Shown here in pieces: positions 24,618-33,763 of a DNA stretch of 64,000 nt. The notes under the pieces are model-generated. The model was not told the DNA's origin and searched no databases. It saw only the letters and a list, made by a program, of their open reading frames with translations. The translations under genes were made by a program, and so were the position numbers. Positions within the stretch are counted from its first letter, which is position 1. Each line of letters begins with the position of its first letter. The DNA is from an uncultured Pseudomonadota bacterium (lineage in GTDB: Bacteria; Pseudomonadota; Gammaproteobacteria; Burkholderiales; SG8-39), in NCBI GenBank assembly GCA_903834835.1, contig CAILKO010000044.1, positions 48,236 to 112,235 of the forward strand, in the 5' to 3' direction.

Positions 24618-27600
24618 TCAGGCGCTCTGGGAGCGCGCGATATTCCCGTACACGACCTGGACGTTCTCAAAGGCGAGCCAGCCCGAGAGTTGCTCGAGCA
24701 GCTGCGCATCCGGCTTCACGCGCCAAGTGTCTCCGAGCTGTACATCGCAGTTTGCGAAATCGGTTTCATAATGAACTGTCACCGGGCATGCCCCATCCGC
24801 GGTGGAGCGGTAGGGCGTGAGCAACGACTGCAATCGGCGCGCATCCGCGTTGCCCTTGACCTGCAAGCGCAGGCGCGTGGCATAGCGCTGGCGCAACGTG
24901 GCAAGATCAAGCAACTCTTCTGCAGTGACCCGCAGGCCGCCCGAGAAGTCGTCGCGCTGCGCCTTGCCCTGGACAACGAGCAGTGAATCTTCCTTGAGCT
25001 TTTCGCGATGGCGGTCATAGAGTTCACTGAACACTGTGATCTCTACCTGCGCCGTGCCGTCGTCGAGGGTTACGACCATCATCTTCCCGCGCCGGGTCAT
25101 CTGGCTGCGCGCCGATGCCACGACGCCGGCCATCCAGATGCGGTAATCGCCGGCAGCGATTTTCACGAGCGGTACTCGCGGCAGATTCCTGAGCTCTGCC
25201 TCGTAGACCGAAAACAGGTGGCCCGAGAGATAGAAGCCGAGCGCCGCCTTCTCCTCCAGCAATTTGCGCCGCAGATCCCAGGGCTGAGCAGGCACCAGCG
25301 ACATCACCGCCGCGCCGACGTCCGCCTCGGCGCCAAAGAGGCTGTTCTGGGAGGCCTGGCGCTCGGTCTGCTCGGCGGCATCCAGCGCGCGGCCAACGTT
25401 CGCGAGGATCCGGGCGCGGTCGGCATCGACAGAATCGAATGCGCCGGCGCGCACCAGCGCCTCGACCACGCGCCGGTTCACGAATTTCTTGTCCACCCGA
25501 CGGCAGAAGTCGAACAGGTCGGTGAAGCGCCCCGCCTTGCGTGCCTCCAGCATGGACTGGATCGCCGCCTCTCCTGTGCCACGCACCGCGCCCAGGCCGT
25601 AGCGGATGACGCGCTCGTCCACGGGCACGAACCGGTAGTCCGACTCGTTCACATCCGGCGGCAGCACCTTGATGCGATTCTCCACGCAGTCCTCATGAAA
25701 CAGCCGCACCTTGTCGGTGTCATCCATTACCGCGGAGAGGTTGCTCGCCATAAATGCGGCCGGGTGATGCGCCTTCAGATACGCGGTCTGGAACGCGACC
25801 AGCGCGTAGGCGGCGGCATGGGACTTGTTGAAGCCGTACCCGGCGAACTTCTCCATCAAATCGAAGAGCTGCGAGGCCTTCGCGCGCGCAAGGCCGTTCT
25901 TCTCCGCGCCCGCGACAAAGATGTCGCGGTGCTCGGCCATTTCCTCGGCCTTCTTCTTGCCCATCGCGCGGCGCAACAGGTCCGCGCCGCCCAGGGTGTA
26001 GCCGCCGATGATCTGGGCGATCTGCATCACCTGTTCCTGATAGACCATGATTCCGTAAGTAGGCCCCAGAATCGCCTCGAGGCGCGGGTCCAGGTACTCG
26101 ACCCGCTGGCGGCCATGCTTGCGATCGATGTAATCCGGTATCAGATCCATCGGACCAGGTCGATAGAGCGCAACGAGCGCGATCACATCCTCGAAGCGAT
26201 CGGGTCTCGCGCGCTTGATGAGATCGCGCATGCCGCGCGATTCCAGCTGGAACACCGCAGTGGTATTGCCTGCCGAAAGCAGGGCGTAGGCCTGGCGGTC
26301 GTCGAGCGGAATCTTTTCTACCGAGAAATCCGCGTGCCCGAGACGGCGCACGAACCGTTCTGCCCAGTCCAGGATAGTGAGCGTGGTGAGTCCGAGGAAG
26401 TCGAACTTGACCAGCCCGATCGCCTCGACATCGTCCTTGTCGAGCTGCGACACCACGTTCGCACCGCCATCCGCGGAATAGAGCGGGCAGAAATCGGTCA
26501 GTTTGCCCGGTGCAATGAGCACGCCGCCCGCGTGCATGCCGATGTTGCGCGTGAGTCCCTCCAGACGCTCGCCCAGCTCCAGCAGCTCCCGCACCTCGTC
26601 TTCGTTCTTCTCGCGCTCGGCGAGCAGCGGCTCCATCTGGCGCGCGTCGGCGAGTGTGATCGTCTTGCCCGGCTGGACCGGGATCAGCTTGGCGATCTGA
26701 TCGCAGAAGTTGTAGCCCAGATCGAGCACCCGGCCGCAATCGCGCACGACTGCGCGTGCCGCCATCGTGCCGAAGGTGGCTATCTGCGAGACGCTCGCCT
26801 CGCCGTAGCGCCCTCGCACATACTGGATGACGCGGTCGCGCCCGTCCTGACAGAAGTCGATATCGAAGTCGGGCATCGACACCCGCTCCGGGTTGAGGAA
26901 GCGCTCGAACAGCAGGTCGTAGCGCAACGGGTCGAGATTGGTGATCCCGAGCGCATAGGCAACGAGCGAGCCGGCGCCCGAGCCCCGGCCCGGCCCCACG
27001 GGGACGCCGTTCTGCTTCGCCCAGCTGATGAAGTCGGCGACGATCAGAAAGTACCCCGCGAAGCCCATCTTCACGATCATGCCGAGTTCGAAATCGAGTC
27101 GGTCGCGGTACTGCGTCAGCCGCCCCTCGCGTTCTGCTGGATCCGGAAAAAGCTCAACCATGCGCGAGTCCAGGCCGGCCCCGGCCTGGCCGCGCAGGTA
27201 GGCATCCAGCGTGACGCCCTCGGGCACCGGAAAGTCCGGCAGACGGCTCTTCCCGAGTTCGAGTTCAAGATTGCATCGACGCGCGATCTCGTAGGCATTC
27301 TCCAGCGCCTGGGGGATGTCCGCGAAGAGTTCCGCCATCTCCTCGGGCGACTTGAAATACTGCTCGTCGGTGAAGGTCTTCGGACGGCGCTGGTCACCGA
27401 GCACGAATCCCTGAGAGATGCAGACCCGCGCCTCGTGCGCCTTGAAGTCGTCGCGCCGCATGAATTGCACCGGGTGCGTAGCCACCACGGGGAGCGCATG
27501 CTTCACCGCCAGCGCGACAGTTCGCGAAACGAGCTGATCGGTATTCGGCTGGCTCGCCCGCTGCAGCTCCAGATAGTAACGGCCGGGAAAATACTTCTGC

Positions 27601-28151
27601 CAGGACAGGGCCAGGCTGCCCGCCAGCGCCTCGTTGCCGGCCAGCAGCGCGGCGCCGACATCTCCCGCAGCCGAACCGGAGAGCGCGATGAGCCCCTCGG
27701 TTCCAAGTTCGGCGAACCAGCTCATCCTGAGTTCGGCGCGGCCCCGGTGCAGATTCTGCACCCAGGCGCGCGACAACAGCTGGCAAAGGATCAGGTAACC
27801 CGCATGGTTCGCGCATAGCAGCAACACTCGGTAGGGCTTCTCGCGGTCGGCCTCGTTCTGCACCCAGCAGTCGGCGCCAATCAACGGCTTGACGCCTTTC
27901 GCGCGCGCCTGCTTGTAGAACTTCACCATGCCGAAGAGATTCGCGCTGTCGGTGAGCGCGAGCGCGGGCATACCCAGTCTGGCAGCCTCCGCCACGGCAT
28001 CGTCCACCCGCACAATGCCGTCGACCACCGAATACTCGCTGTGCACCCGCAGGTGCACGAAAGGCGACTTGATGCCGCCCGGACCCGGACGCGGTGCGAG
28101 GCGCGCGGCAGGCTGCACAGCCGCGCCGGAAGGCGGGGCGGACCTGCTCAT
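24618..28151 (-). CDS. dnaE: DNA polymerase III alpha subunit
   Basis: About 1,177 residues, normal for DnaE. It has the N-terminal PHP domain (FVHLRVHSEYSVVDG), the polymerase catalytic carboxylates in MPDFDIDFCQDGR near residue 405, GPGRGSGAGSLVAYALGI, the thumb/fingers region VYQEQVMQIAQIIGGYTLGGADLLRRAMGKK, and a C-terminal OB-fold (MMVVTLDDGTAQVEITVF). It is the replicative polymerase, not DnaE2. An ATG at 28178 is open, but AAGGA lies 8 nt before the ATG at 28151 and a TAGAAT (28190-28185) sits so close to 28178 that transcription would start about there; I therefore prefer 28151. Confidence 0.97.
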   Translation of the reverse strand: MSRSAPPSGAAVQPAARLAPRPGPGGIKSPFVHLRVHSEYSVVDGIVRVDDAVAEAARLGMPALALTDSANLFGMVKFYKQARAKGVKPLIGADCWVQNEADREKPYRVLLLCANHAGYLILCQLLSRAWVQNLHRGRAELRMSWFAELGTEGLIALSGSAAGDVGAALLAGNEALAGSLALSWQKYFPGRYYLELQRASQPNTDQLVSRTVALAVKHALPVVATHPVQFMRRDDFKAHEARVCISQGFVLGDQRRPKTFTDEQYFKSPEEMAELFADIPQALENAYEIARRCNLELELGKSRLPDFPVPEGVTLDAYLRGQAGAGLDSRMVELFPDPAEREGRLTQYRDRLDFELGMIVKMGFAGYFLIVADFISWAKQNGVPVGPGRGSGAGSLVAYALGITNLDPLRYDLLFERFLNPERVSMPDFDIDFCQDGRDRVIQYVRGRYGEASVSQIATFGTMAARAVVRDCGRVLDLGYNFCDQIAKLIPVQPGKTITLADARQMEPLLAEREKNEDEVRELLELGERLEGLTRNIGMHAGGVLIAPGKLTDFCPLYSADGGANVVSQLDKDDVEAIGLVKFDFLGLTTLTILDWAERFVRRLGHADFSVEKIPLDDRQAYALLSAGNTTAVFQLESRGMRDLIKRARPDRFEDVIALVALYRPGPMDLIPDYIDRKHGRQRVEYLDPRLEAILGPTYGIMVYQEQVMQIAQIIGGYTLGGADLLRRAMGKKKAEEMAEHRDIFVAGAEKNGLARAKASQLFDLMEKFAGYGFNKSHAAAYALVAFQTAYLKAHHPAAFMASNLSAVMDDTDKVRLFHEDCVENRIKVLPPDVNESDYRFVPVDERVIRYGLGAVRGTGEAAIQSMLEARKAGRFTDLFDFCRRVDKKFVNRRVVEALVRAGAFDSVDADRARILANVGRALDAAEQTERQASQNSLFGAEADVGAAVMSLVPAQPWDLRRKLLEEKAALGFYLSGHLFSVYEAELRNLPRVPLVKIAAGDYRIWMAGVVASARSQMTRRGKMMVVTLDDGTAQVEITVFSELYDRHREKLKEDSLLVVQGKAQRDDFSGGLRVTAEELLDLATLRQRYATRLRLQVKGNADARRLQSLLTPYRSTADGACPVTVHYETDFANCDVQLGDTWRVKPDAQLLEQLSGWLAFENVQVVYGNIARSQSA

Positions 28152-28184
28152 GCCGCTGTCCTTGCGAGCCGTACTCATGAAAAA

Positions 28185-28190
28185 ATTCTA
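28185..28190 (-). promoter_or_regulatory. Candidate -10 element for dnaE
   Basis: TAGAAT on the minus strand, ending 6 bp before the upstream ATG at 28178. A transcript starting 6-7 bp downstream would begin about at that ATG, which favours translation from 28151. Confidence 0.4.
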
Positions 28191-28296
28191 CCATCCGGGT
28201 TCACAAGAGACGATCGCACCCGCGGCCTCGACAGATGACATCTCCCGATGCAAAGAAAGGTGCCATGCACGACTCACGCTCCGGACAGCAGCACGC

Positions 28297-29235
28297 ATGA
28301 CTTCATCCGGCGATTCACGCCGACGCGCGCTCATCGCGCTCTTCGTCGGCGCACTGTTCATCGCGCTATCGCCGATCTTCGTTCGCCTGGCTGAAACCGG
28401 GCCGACCGCCACTGCGTTCTGGCGCGTTGCGCTCGCGCTGCCCGCGTTCTGGGCGGGCCTCGTCCTGGTTCCCGGCGCGCTGGGCGCCGCGCCGCAGGCG
28501 CTGCGGCAGTGGCCCCTGCTCCTTGTTGCCGGCGCGGCATTCGCGGGCGATCTGGGCCTGTGGCACACATCCATACAGCTCACCAGCGTCGCCAACTCGA
28601 CCGTGCTCGTGAATATCGCGGCGGTGCTGGTAACGCTCGCGTCGTGGCTGATCTGGCGCAGGCGACCGCAGCGACTGTTTCTCGCCGGCCTCGCGCTGTC
28701 CGTCGGGGGCGTGGTGCTCCTCGTGCGCGCAAGCTTCAGCTACTCGACGTCCGCTCTTGCCGGCGATCTGCTCGGCCTGGGAACCGCCGTGTTCTACGCG
28801 ATCTACCTGCTTTGCATCGGCGTCCTGCGCGGACGCGGAGCCGCGACGCTGCCACTGATGTCGGTCGCGAGTTCGGTCACTGCCCTCGTCCTCCTGCCGC
28901 TCGCGCTGCTGTCGGGCGAGCGCATGCTCCCGCAGACCGCCTGGGGATGGGCCACGCTCGCCGGCCTCGCCCTTGCGTCGCACGCGGGCGGGCAGGGCCT
29001 CATCACCTATGCGCTCGCCCACCTGCCCGCCTCGTTCTCCGCAGTGAGCCTGCTGCTGCAACCCGTGGTCGCGGCGCTGATCGCCTGGGCGCTGTTCGGT
29101 GAGGCGCTCGGGCCCCTGCAGCTCGCGGGGGCTGCGATGGTGCTCGCAGGCATCTACCTCGCGAATCTGTCGGCGCGCAACGAACAGGCACGGCACAGCG
29201 CATCAAAGGAGCAAAAACGATCGAACGCGGCATAG
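28297..29235 (+). CDS. EamA/DMT family transporter
   Basis: 312 residues, about ten hydrophobic segments in two EamA repeats; the first contains FWRVALALPAFWAGL and the second LASHAGGQGLITYALAHLPASFSAVSLLLQPVVAALIAWALFGE, the typical signature. It is a drug/metabolite exporter of unknown substrate in the inner membrane. The long open frame upstream is a shadow of dnaE; the ATG at 28297 starts the first membrane segment correctly. Its TAG stop falls inside dyad copy 2. Confidence 0.88.
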   Translation: MTSSGDSRRRALIALFVGALFIALSPIFVRLAETGPTATAFWRVALALPAFWAGLVLVPGALGAAPQALRQWPLLLVAGAAFAGDLGLWHTSIQLTSVANSTVLVNIAAVLVTLASWLIWRRRPQRLFLAGLALSVGGVVLLVRASFSYSTSALAGDLLGLGTAVFYAIYLLCIGVLRGRGAATLPLMSVASSVTALVLLPLALLSGERMLPQTAWGWATLAGLALASHAGGQGLITYALAHLPASFSAVSLLLQPVVAALIAWALFGEALGPLQLAGAAMVLAGIYLANLSARNEQARHSASKEQKRSNAA

Positions 29236-29267
29236 TTAGTAACATATATGTTACCATATATGCCGCG
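29226..29267. repeat. Dispersed AT-rich dyad, copy 2, extended imperfect palindrome
   Basis: The core AGTAAC-ATATAT-GTTACC is inside a 42-bp palindrome whose outer arms are CGCGGCAT and ATGCCGCG; three of 21 pairs mismatch. It overlaps the last codons and the TAG stop of the EamA gene and lies 27 bp beyond the stop of the convergent APH-type kinase gene. As RNA it would make a long hairpin with a GC clamp, so it could act as a two-way terminator. No U-tract is seen. Confidence 0.75.
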
Positions 29268-29293
29268 CGCCCGACCGCGTTGCCCTGGCCCTG

Positions 29294-30334
29294 CTAGCCG
29301 CCACGCGCGAGGATGCGCTCCACCTTGGCCCAGCCCAGCTCCGCGAGCGGCTGCGCGCGACGTCCGGTTTCCACCGCCTCGGGACTCGCGGCGTTGCCGT
29401 CCAGCGCGCGCTTCGCGATGCCCTGCAGGATCGCCGCGATGCGGAACAGGTTGTAGGCAATATAAAAGTCCCACTGCGCCTCGGGCACCAGTTCCCGTCC
29501 GGTCCTCCTGCAGTAGGCCGCCACGTAATCGCGCTCGGCGGGAATTCCGAGCGCGTCGAGATCAAGTTCCGCAATGCCGCGGAACGTTGCTGACGGTATA
29601 TGCCAGCTCATCGCAAGGTAGGCGAAATCGGCAAGCGGATGCCCGAGCGTCGACAGCTCCCAGTCGAGCACGGCGAGAATCCGCGGCTCAGTCGGATGAA
29701 AAATGAGGTTATCGAGACGGAAGTCACCATGCACGATGCAGGTCTCATCCCCGGGTGGTATATGCGCCGGGAGCCACTCGATGAGCCTGTCCATCGCCTC
29801 GATGCGCACCGTTTCCGACGCACGGTACTGGTTCGACCAACGCCCGATCTGACGCGCGAGATAGTCTCCGGTCCGACCGTAGTCGCCCAGGCCCGCCGCC
29901 CGGTGGTCCACCGAATGCAGCCGCGCGAGCACGCTGTTCATCTCGTCCCACAGCGCGGCGCGTTCCGCGCGCGCCATGCCCGGCATGGACTGATCCCAGA
30001 GCGAGCGCCCTGCCACGTAGTCCATCACGTAGAACGCGGTTCCAATCACCGATTCGTCCTCGCACAGGACATGGGTACGCGGCACGGGGAACCCCGTTTC
30101 CCGCAGCGCGGTGATCACCCGGTACTCGCGGTCGACCGCGTGCGCCGAAGGCAGCAGCTTGCCCGCGGGCCGCTTGCGCAGCACGAACTGGTGCCCGTCA
30201 GCATCCGTCAGCCGGAAAGTCGGGTTGGACTGCCCTCCGCTCAGCACCGCAATATCGAGCGGCGCACGCAGGCCGGGCATCGCCCGTGCAAGGTAGCGGG
30301 TCAGCGCTTCAGTATCGAAAGCCGGAGCATTCAT
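29294..30334 (-). CDS. APH-family acyl-CoA-associated phosphotransferase (LvaA / ACAD10-11 kinase-domain-like)
   Basis: 346 residues from MNAPAFDTE; an ATG at 30382 lacks support. Kinase-like motifs: LSGGQSNPTFRL (nucleotide loop), VLRKRPAG (Lys), IVHGDFRLDNLIFHP (catalytic Asp) and AVLDWELSTLGHPLADFAY (metal Asp). This subgroup phosphorylates 4-hydroxyacyl-CoAs in levulinate catabolism (LvaA) and is fused to an acyl-CoA dehydrogenase in animal ACAD10/11. It is not an antibiotic resistance gene by sequence. It is last in a minus-strand run after DUF1499, YdcH-like and dtd genes. Confidence 0.82.
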   Translation of the reverse strand: MNAPAFDTEALTRYLARAMPGLRAPLDIAVLSGGQSNPTFRLTDADGHQFVLRKRPAGKLLPSAHAVDREYRVITALRETGFPVPRTHVLCEDESVIGTAFYVMDYVAGRSLWDQSMPGMARAERAALWDEMNSVLARLHSVDHRAAGLGDYGRTGDYLARQIGRWSNQYRASETVRIEAMDRLIEWLPAHIPPGDETCIVHGDFRLDNLIFHPTEPRILAVLDWELSTLGHPLADFAYLAMSWHIPSATFRGIAELDLDALGIPAERDYVAAYCRRTGRELVPEAQWDFYIAYNLFRIAAILQGIAKRALDGNAASPEAVETGRRAQPLAELGWAKVERILARGG

Positions 30335-30407
30335 GGTCGACAGATTCCTTTTCTTGTCCTTCGCGGCCACGACCGCCGGCAAGCGCGGGCAACGTCCGGA
30401 TCGCGCA

Positions 30408-30869
30408 TCAGGTAGTCTCGAGTTCGCCCGGCCTGACCTGCAACCAGAAGGTGACGGGGCCGTCGTTCACGAGACGCACCTTCATGTCCGCGCCGAAGCG
30501 GCCTTGCACCACCTGCGCGTGCCGCATCCGCGCGAGCGCGAGGAAGCGCTCGAACTCCCGCTCGGCGAGCGCCGGTGCCGCGGCACTGGAAAAGCCCGGG
30601 CGCGTGCCCTTGCGGGTATCCGCAGCAAGCGTGAACTGCGGCACCACGAGGATTCCCGCCTGCGTGTCCGCAAGGGACCGGTTCATCCGGCCTTCGGCAT
30701 CGGGAAAAATCCTGTATCCGAGCACCCGTTCCACGAGACGAGAGGCTTCGCGCTCGCCGTCTCCGCGCTCGACGCCGAGCAGGACGAGCAGTCCCGCGTC
30801 TATCGCCCCTATGGAGACGCCGTCAACCGAGACACCTGCTTCGGATACCCGCTGTATCAGTGCGATCAA
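30408..30869 (-). CDS. dtd: D-aminoacyl-tRNA deacylase
   Basis: 153 residues beginning M-IALIQRV from a TTG start (typical N-terminus of the family). Motifs SVVPQFTL-like [13 protein letters not shown] and the Gly-cisPro-containing [11 protein letters not shown] mark Dtd, which frees D-amino acids and glycine from mischarged tRNAs. Length is slightly above the usual 145. No strong Shine-Dalgarno is visible; the upstream YdcH-like gene stops 18 bp away, so translation may be coupled. Confidence 0.95.
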   Translation of the reverse strand: MIALIQRVSEAGVSVDGVSIGAIDAGLLVLLGVERGDGEREASRLVERVLGYRIFPDAEGRMNRSLADTQAGILVVPQFTLAADTRKGTRPGFSSAAAPALAEREFERFLALARMRHAQVVQGRFGADMKVRLVNDGPVTFWLQVRPGELETT

Positions 30870-30887
30870 CCGCGGCCCCGGGCCCGC

Positions 30888-31109
30888 CTAGGCGAGAATG
30901 TCCGGAACCAGACTGGCGCGCAGCAGCGCGATCTGATCCTTCAGCAGAAGCTTGCGCTTTTTCAGGCGACGCAACTGCATTTCGTCCTGAGTCGGAAGTT
31001 CGGCGAGGCGCTCGATGATGTCGTCGAGGTCCGCGTGCTCGACGTCGAGGGCCGCAATCCGCGCCTCGATCTCCGCGCGCTCCTCATCGGTGATCGGCTG
31101 GCGCGCCAT
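30888..31109 (-). CDS. YdcH-like DUF465 small protein
   Basis: 73 residues. The helical pattern HADLDDIIERLAELPTQDEMQLRRLKKRKLLLKDQIALLR is the DUF465/YdcH signature: two charged helices forming a coiled-coil hairpin. Function is unknown in the family. The start MARQPITDEE is preferred; 12 codons more are open upstream. It lies between the DUF1499 gene and dtd. Confidence 0.88.
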   Translation of the reverse strand: MARQPITDEERAEIEARIAALDVEHADLDDIIERLAELPTQDEMQLRRLKKRKLLLKDQIALLRASLVPDILA

Positions 31110-31110
31110 T

Positions 31111-31617
31111 TCAGCGCCCCGCCGCCGCGCTGTGTTCTGCCGCAATCACGGCGCGCAGCATTTCAACCCGCTCGCGGTTCACCCCGAAATCCCTGCGACC
31201 GAGGCGCGAGGCGGAGCGGACGTGCAACTGCCGGTGAACGGGGTCGTAACCGAATTCGACATCGTCAACGAAACGCAGCATGCGCGAGCGCGCCTCGCCA
31301 TAGACGTAATTGGGTCCCTCGCTGACGATCGTCACACGCTCCACCGAGCGCAGGGCGTGGCGCGCAGACGCCATGGCGTCCGGTGCGCCGCCCACGAAAT
31401 GGATCGGTTCGACATAGTGCTCGCCGTCCAGCGGGTCCGCCTGTGACGACACACAATTCGGCGTCGAACGGCAGGGCGCGAAACGCCCGGTTCCGAATCC
31501 AAGGTTCGCCGGGCGACGCCAGGACAGCATCGAACCCTCTACCCACGCGCCGTAGAGCACGGCCGAACCGGTCGCGACGAGTAACAGGACGAGCACCGTA
31601 GTCAGGATGCGCTTCAC
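31111..31617 (-). CDS. DUF1499 family membrane-anchored protein
   Basis: 168 residues. An N-terminal hydrophobic anchor (residues 3-24) precedes the DUF1499 motif CRSTPNCVSSQAD with its cysteine pair and the family's later strand pattern (RSRMLRFVDDVEF). Function unknown. It starts the minus-strand run DUF1499-ydcH-like-dtd-APH kinase, with only 1 bp to the next gene. Confidence 0.85.
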   Translation of the reverse strand: MKRILTTVLVLLLVATGSAVLYGAWVEGSMLSWRRPANLGFGTGRFAPCRSTPNCVSSQADPLDGEHYVEPIHFVGGAPDAMASARHALRSVERVTIVSEGPNYVYGEARSRMLRFVDDVEFGYDPVHRQLHVRSASRLGRRDFGVNRERVEMLRAVIAAEHSAAAGR

Positions 31618-31660
31618 TTTTCAGGCTTCTTTGCGCGCGATGTTACCATCCGGGCACTCT

Positions 31661-32668
31661 ATGACAGTCGCGCACGCACAGGCCGAAGCCCTCGGTTTCG
31701 ATGACATCGCGCGGGCGCACGAGCGCATCCGGCGCGACATCCGGCGCACGCCGGTCCTGACCTCGAGCAGCGTCGACGCACGCACGGGTGCACAGGTGTT
31801 TTTCAAATGCGAGAACCTGCAGCGCACCGGCGCATTCAAGATTCGCGGTGCCCTGAACGCACTCTCCCAGCTCCGTCGCGAGGACGCGGCGCAGGGCGTT
31901 GTCACCTATTCGTCCGGCAATCACGGCCAGGCGATTGCGCTCGCGGGGCGCCAGCTGGGCATCCGCACGACGATCGTCATGCCTTCAAATGTTGCCGCGG
32001 TGAAACTCGAGGCAACACGCGCCTACGGCGCTCAGGTCGTGCATTACGACCCGGCGGGCGAGCCGCGCGAAGCGATCGCCGAGCGGCTCGCCGTGGCCCA
32101 GGGAGCGACGATCATTCCTCCCTTCGATCATCCGCACGTGGTTGCAGGCCAGGGAACCGCAGCGAAAGAACTGATCGAGGAGACCGGTGCGCTCGATTAC
32201 CTGTTCGCGCCCTGCGGCGGCGGCGGGCTGCTATCCGGCAGCGCGATCTCGGCACATCATCTGAGCCCGGGGTGCAGGGTCATCGGCGTCGAACCCCTTG
32301 CGGGCGACGATGCGACGCGGTCTTTCCGGACGCGAACCCTGCAGCGCGTGCACAACCCCCAGACCATAGCCGACGGCGCGCGCACCGCCTCGCTCGGTAG
32401 CCTGACATTCCCGCTACTGCTTCGCCACGTCGATGACATGCTCACGGTGAACGATCCGGAACTTCTGAACTGCATGTTCTTCCTCTGGGAGCGGATGAAG
32501 CTCCTGGTCGAACCCACCGGTGCACTCGGCGCCGCAGCCGTGCTCGCCGGCCTCGCTCCGGTGCGTGGCCGACGCGTCGGGGTGATAGTCTCCGGCGGCA
32601 ACGTCGACCTCGGCTGGGCGCTCTCGGCGCGCAATGCGAGCGACACCACCCTGATTCAGGAATCCTAG
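31661..32668 (+). CDS. Threonine/serine dehydratase, PLP fold type II
   Basis: 335 residues. The PLP lysine is in GAFKIRGA; other motifs are TYSSGNHGQAIALAG (substrate loop) and CGGGGLLSG (phosphate-binding glycines), as in catabolic threonine dehydratase, threo-3-hydroxyaspartate dehydratase and serine racemase. There is no C-terminal ACT domain, so it is not the feedback-inhibited IlvA. ATGs at 31640 and 31661 are both open with weak ribosome binding sites. The next gene starts immediately after the stop. Confidence 0.88.
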   Translation: MTVAHAQAEALGFDDIARAHERIRRDIRRTPVLTSSSVDARTGAQVFFKCENLQRTGAFKIRGALNALSQLRREDAAQGVVTYSSGNHGQAIALAGRQLGIRTTIVMPSNVAAVKLEATRAYGAQVVHYDPAGEPREAIAERLAVAQGATIIPPFDHPHVVAGQGTAAKELIEETGALDYLFAPCGGGGLLSGSAISAHHLSPGCRVIGVEPLAGDDATRSFRTRTLQRVHNPQTIADGARTASLGSLTFPLLLRHVDDMLTVNDPELLNCMFFLWERMKLLVEPTGALGAAAVLAGLAPVRGRRVGVIVSGGNVDLGWALSARNASDTTLIQES

Positions 32669-33682
32669 ATGACCGATATCAGCGCCCACAGCCTCCCGCG
32701 CACGATGCGCGCGGTCGAAATCATCCGTCCCGGCGGACCCGACGTGCTGCAGCTCTGCACACGCGACGTCCCGGTCTGCGCAGCCGGAGAAATCCTGGTG
32801 AAGGTCGCCGCCGCGGGCGTCAACCGGCCCGACATTTCGCAGCGCTCCGGCAACTACCCACCGCCGCCGGGCGCATCGGATATCCCCGGCCTCGAAATTG
32901 CCGGTGAAGTGGTCGCCTGCGGGAGCGCAGTGACCCGCTGGACGCCGGGCGACCGGATCTGCGCCCTGGTGGCCGGCGGCGGCTACGCCGAGTACTGCAC
33001 AGTGCCGGAGCAGCAGGCGCTCCCCGTGCCGAAAGGCCTGGACATGACCGGTGCTGCTTCGCTTCCGGAAACGTTCTTCACGGTATGGACCAACGTATTC
33101 GACCGCGGACGCCTGAGCGCCGGAGAATGGCTGTTGGTTCAGGGCGGCACATCGGGCATCGGCGTAGCGGCGATCCAGTTGGCGGCCGCCTTGGGCGCCC
33201 GGGTGATTGCCACTGCCGGCAGCGACGAAAAATGCGCCGCTTGCATCGAACTCGGGGCCGACCATGCCGTCAACTACCGCAGCGGCGACTTCGTCGAAGT
33301 CGTGCGCGAAAAAACGGCGGGCAAGGGCGTGAACGTGGTGCTCGACATGGTCGGAGGCGAATATGTCGCGCGCGAGATCAAGGCGCTCGCCGACGATGGA
33401 CGTCTGGTCTTCATCGCCTCCCTGGGCGGCGCAAAAGGCGAGATCGACATTTTCACCGTCATGCGCAAGCGGCTCACCATTACCGGGTCCACCCTGCGTC
33501 CGCGTCCGGTTGCCTTCAAAGGCAAAATCGCCGCAAATCTGCTCAAGCGTGTCTGGCCCCTGATCGAAGCCGGGCGGATCAAGCCTGTGGTGTATCGCAG
33601 TTTCGGTCTTGAGCAGGCAGCCGATGCACACCGGCTGCTCGAGAGCTCCGCACATATCGGCAAGATCGTGCTTACCACCTGA
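32669..33682 (+). CDS. NAD(P)H-dependent quinone oxidoreductase (PIG3/TP53I3-like)
   Basis: 337 residues of the zinc-free medium-chain reductase family. It has GVNRPDISQRSGNYPPPPGASDIPGLEIAG, the family Tyr-Pro substrate loop, and the cofactor motif LLVQGGTSGIGVAAIQLA. These enzymes reduce quinones with NADPH. The ATG directly abuts the dehydratase stop codon, so the two are one operon. Confidence 0.88.
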   Translation: MTDISAHSLPRTMRAVEIIRPGGPDVLQLCTRDVPVCAAGEILVKVAAAGVNRPDISQRSGNYPPPPGASDIPGLEIAGEVVACGSAVTRWTPGDRICALVAGGGYAEYCTVPEQQALPVPKGLDMTGAASLPETFFTVWTNVFDRGRLSAGEWLLVQGGTSGIGVAAIQLAAALGARVIATAGSDEKCAACIELGADHAVNYRSGDFVEVVREKTAGKGVNVVLDMVGGEYVAREIKALADDGRLVFIASLGGAKGEIDIFTVMRKRLTITGSTLRPRPVAFKGKIAANLLKRVWPLIEAGRIKPVVYRSFGLEQAADAHRLLESSAHIGKIVLTT

Positions 33683-33763
33683 TCCACGCGGTGCGGCCGT
33701 TCGAAGCCGGTCGCACTCTGGACGATTCCGAATACACTCGACATCTCGCAGCGAGGCGACGCC

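Noticed and set aside
25008..27818. 936-codon open frame on the plus strand
   Set aside because: It is antisense to dnaE, a caused-by-GC-bias shadow with no family pattern.
29294..30334. Aminoglycoside phosphotransferase resistance gene
   Set aside because: The APH fold is shared, but the sequence pattern matches the acyl-CoA-associated subgroup and context is metabolic.
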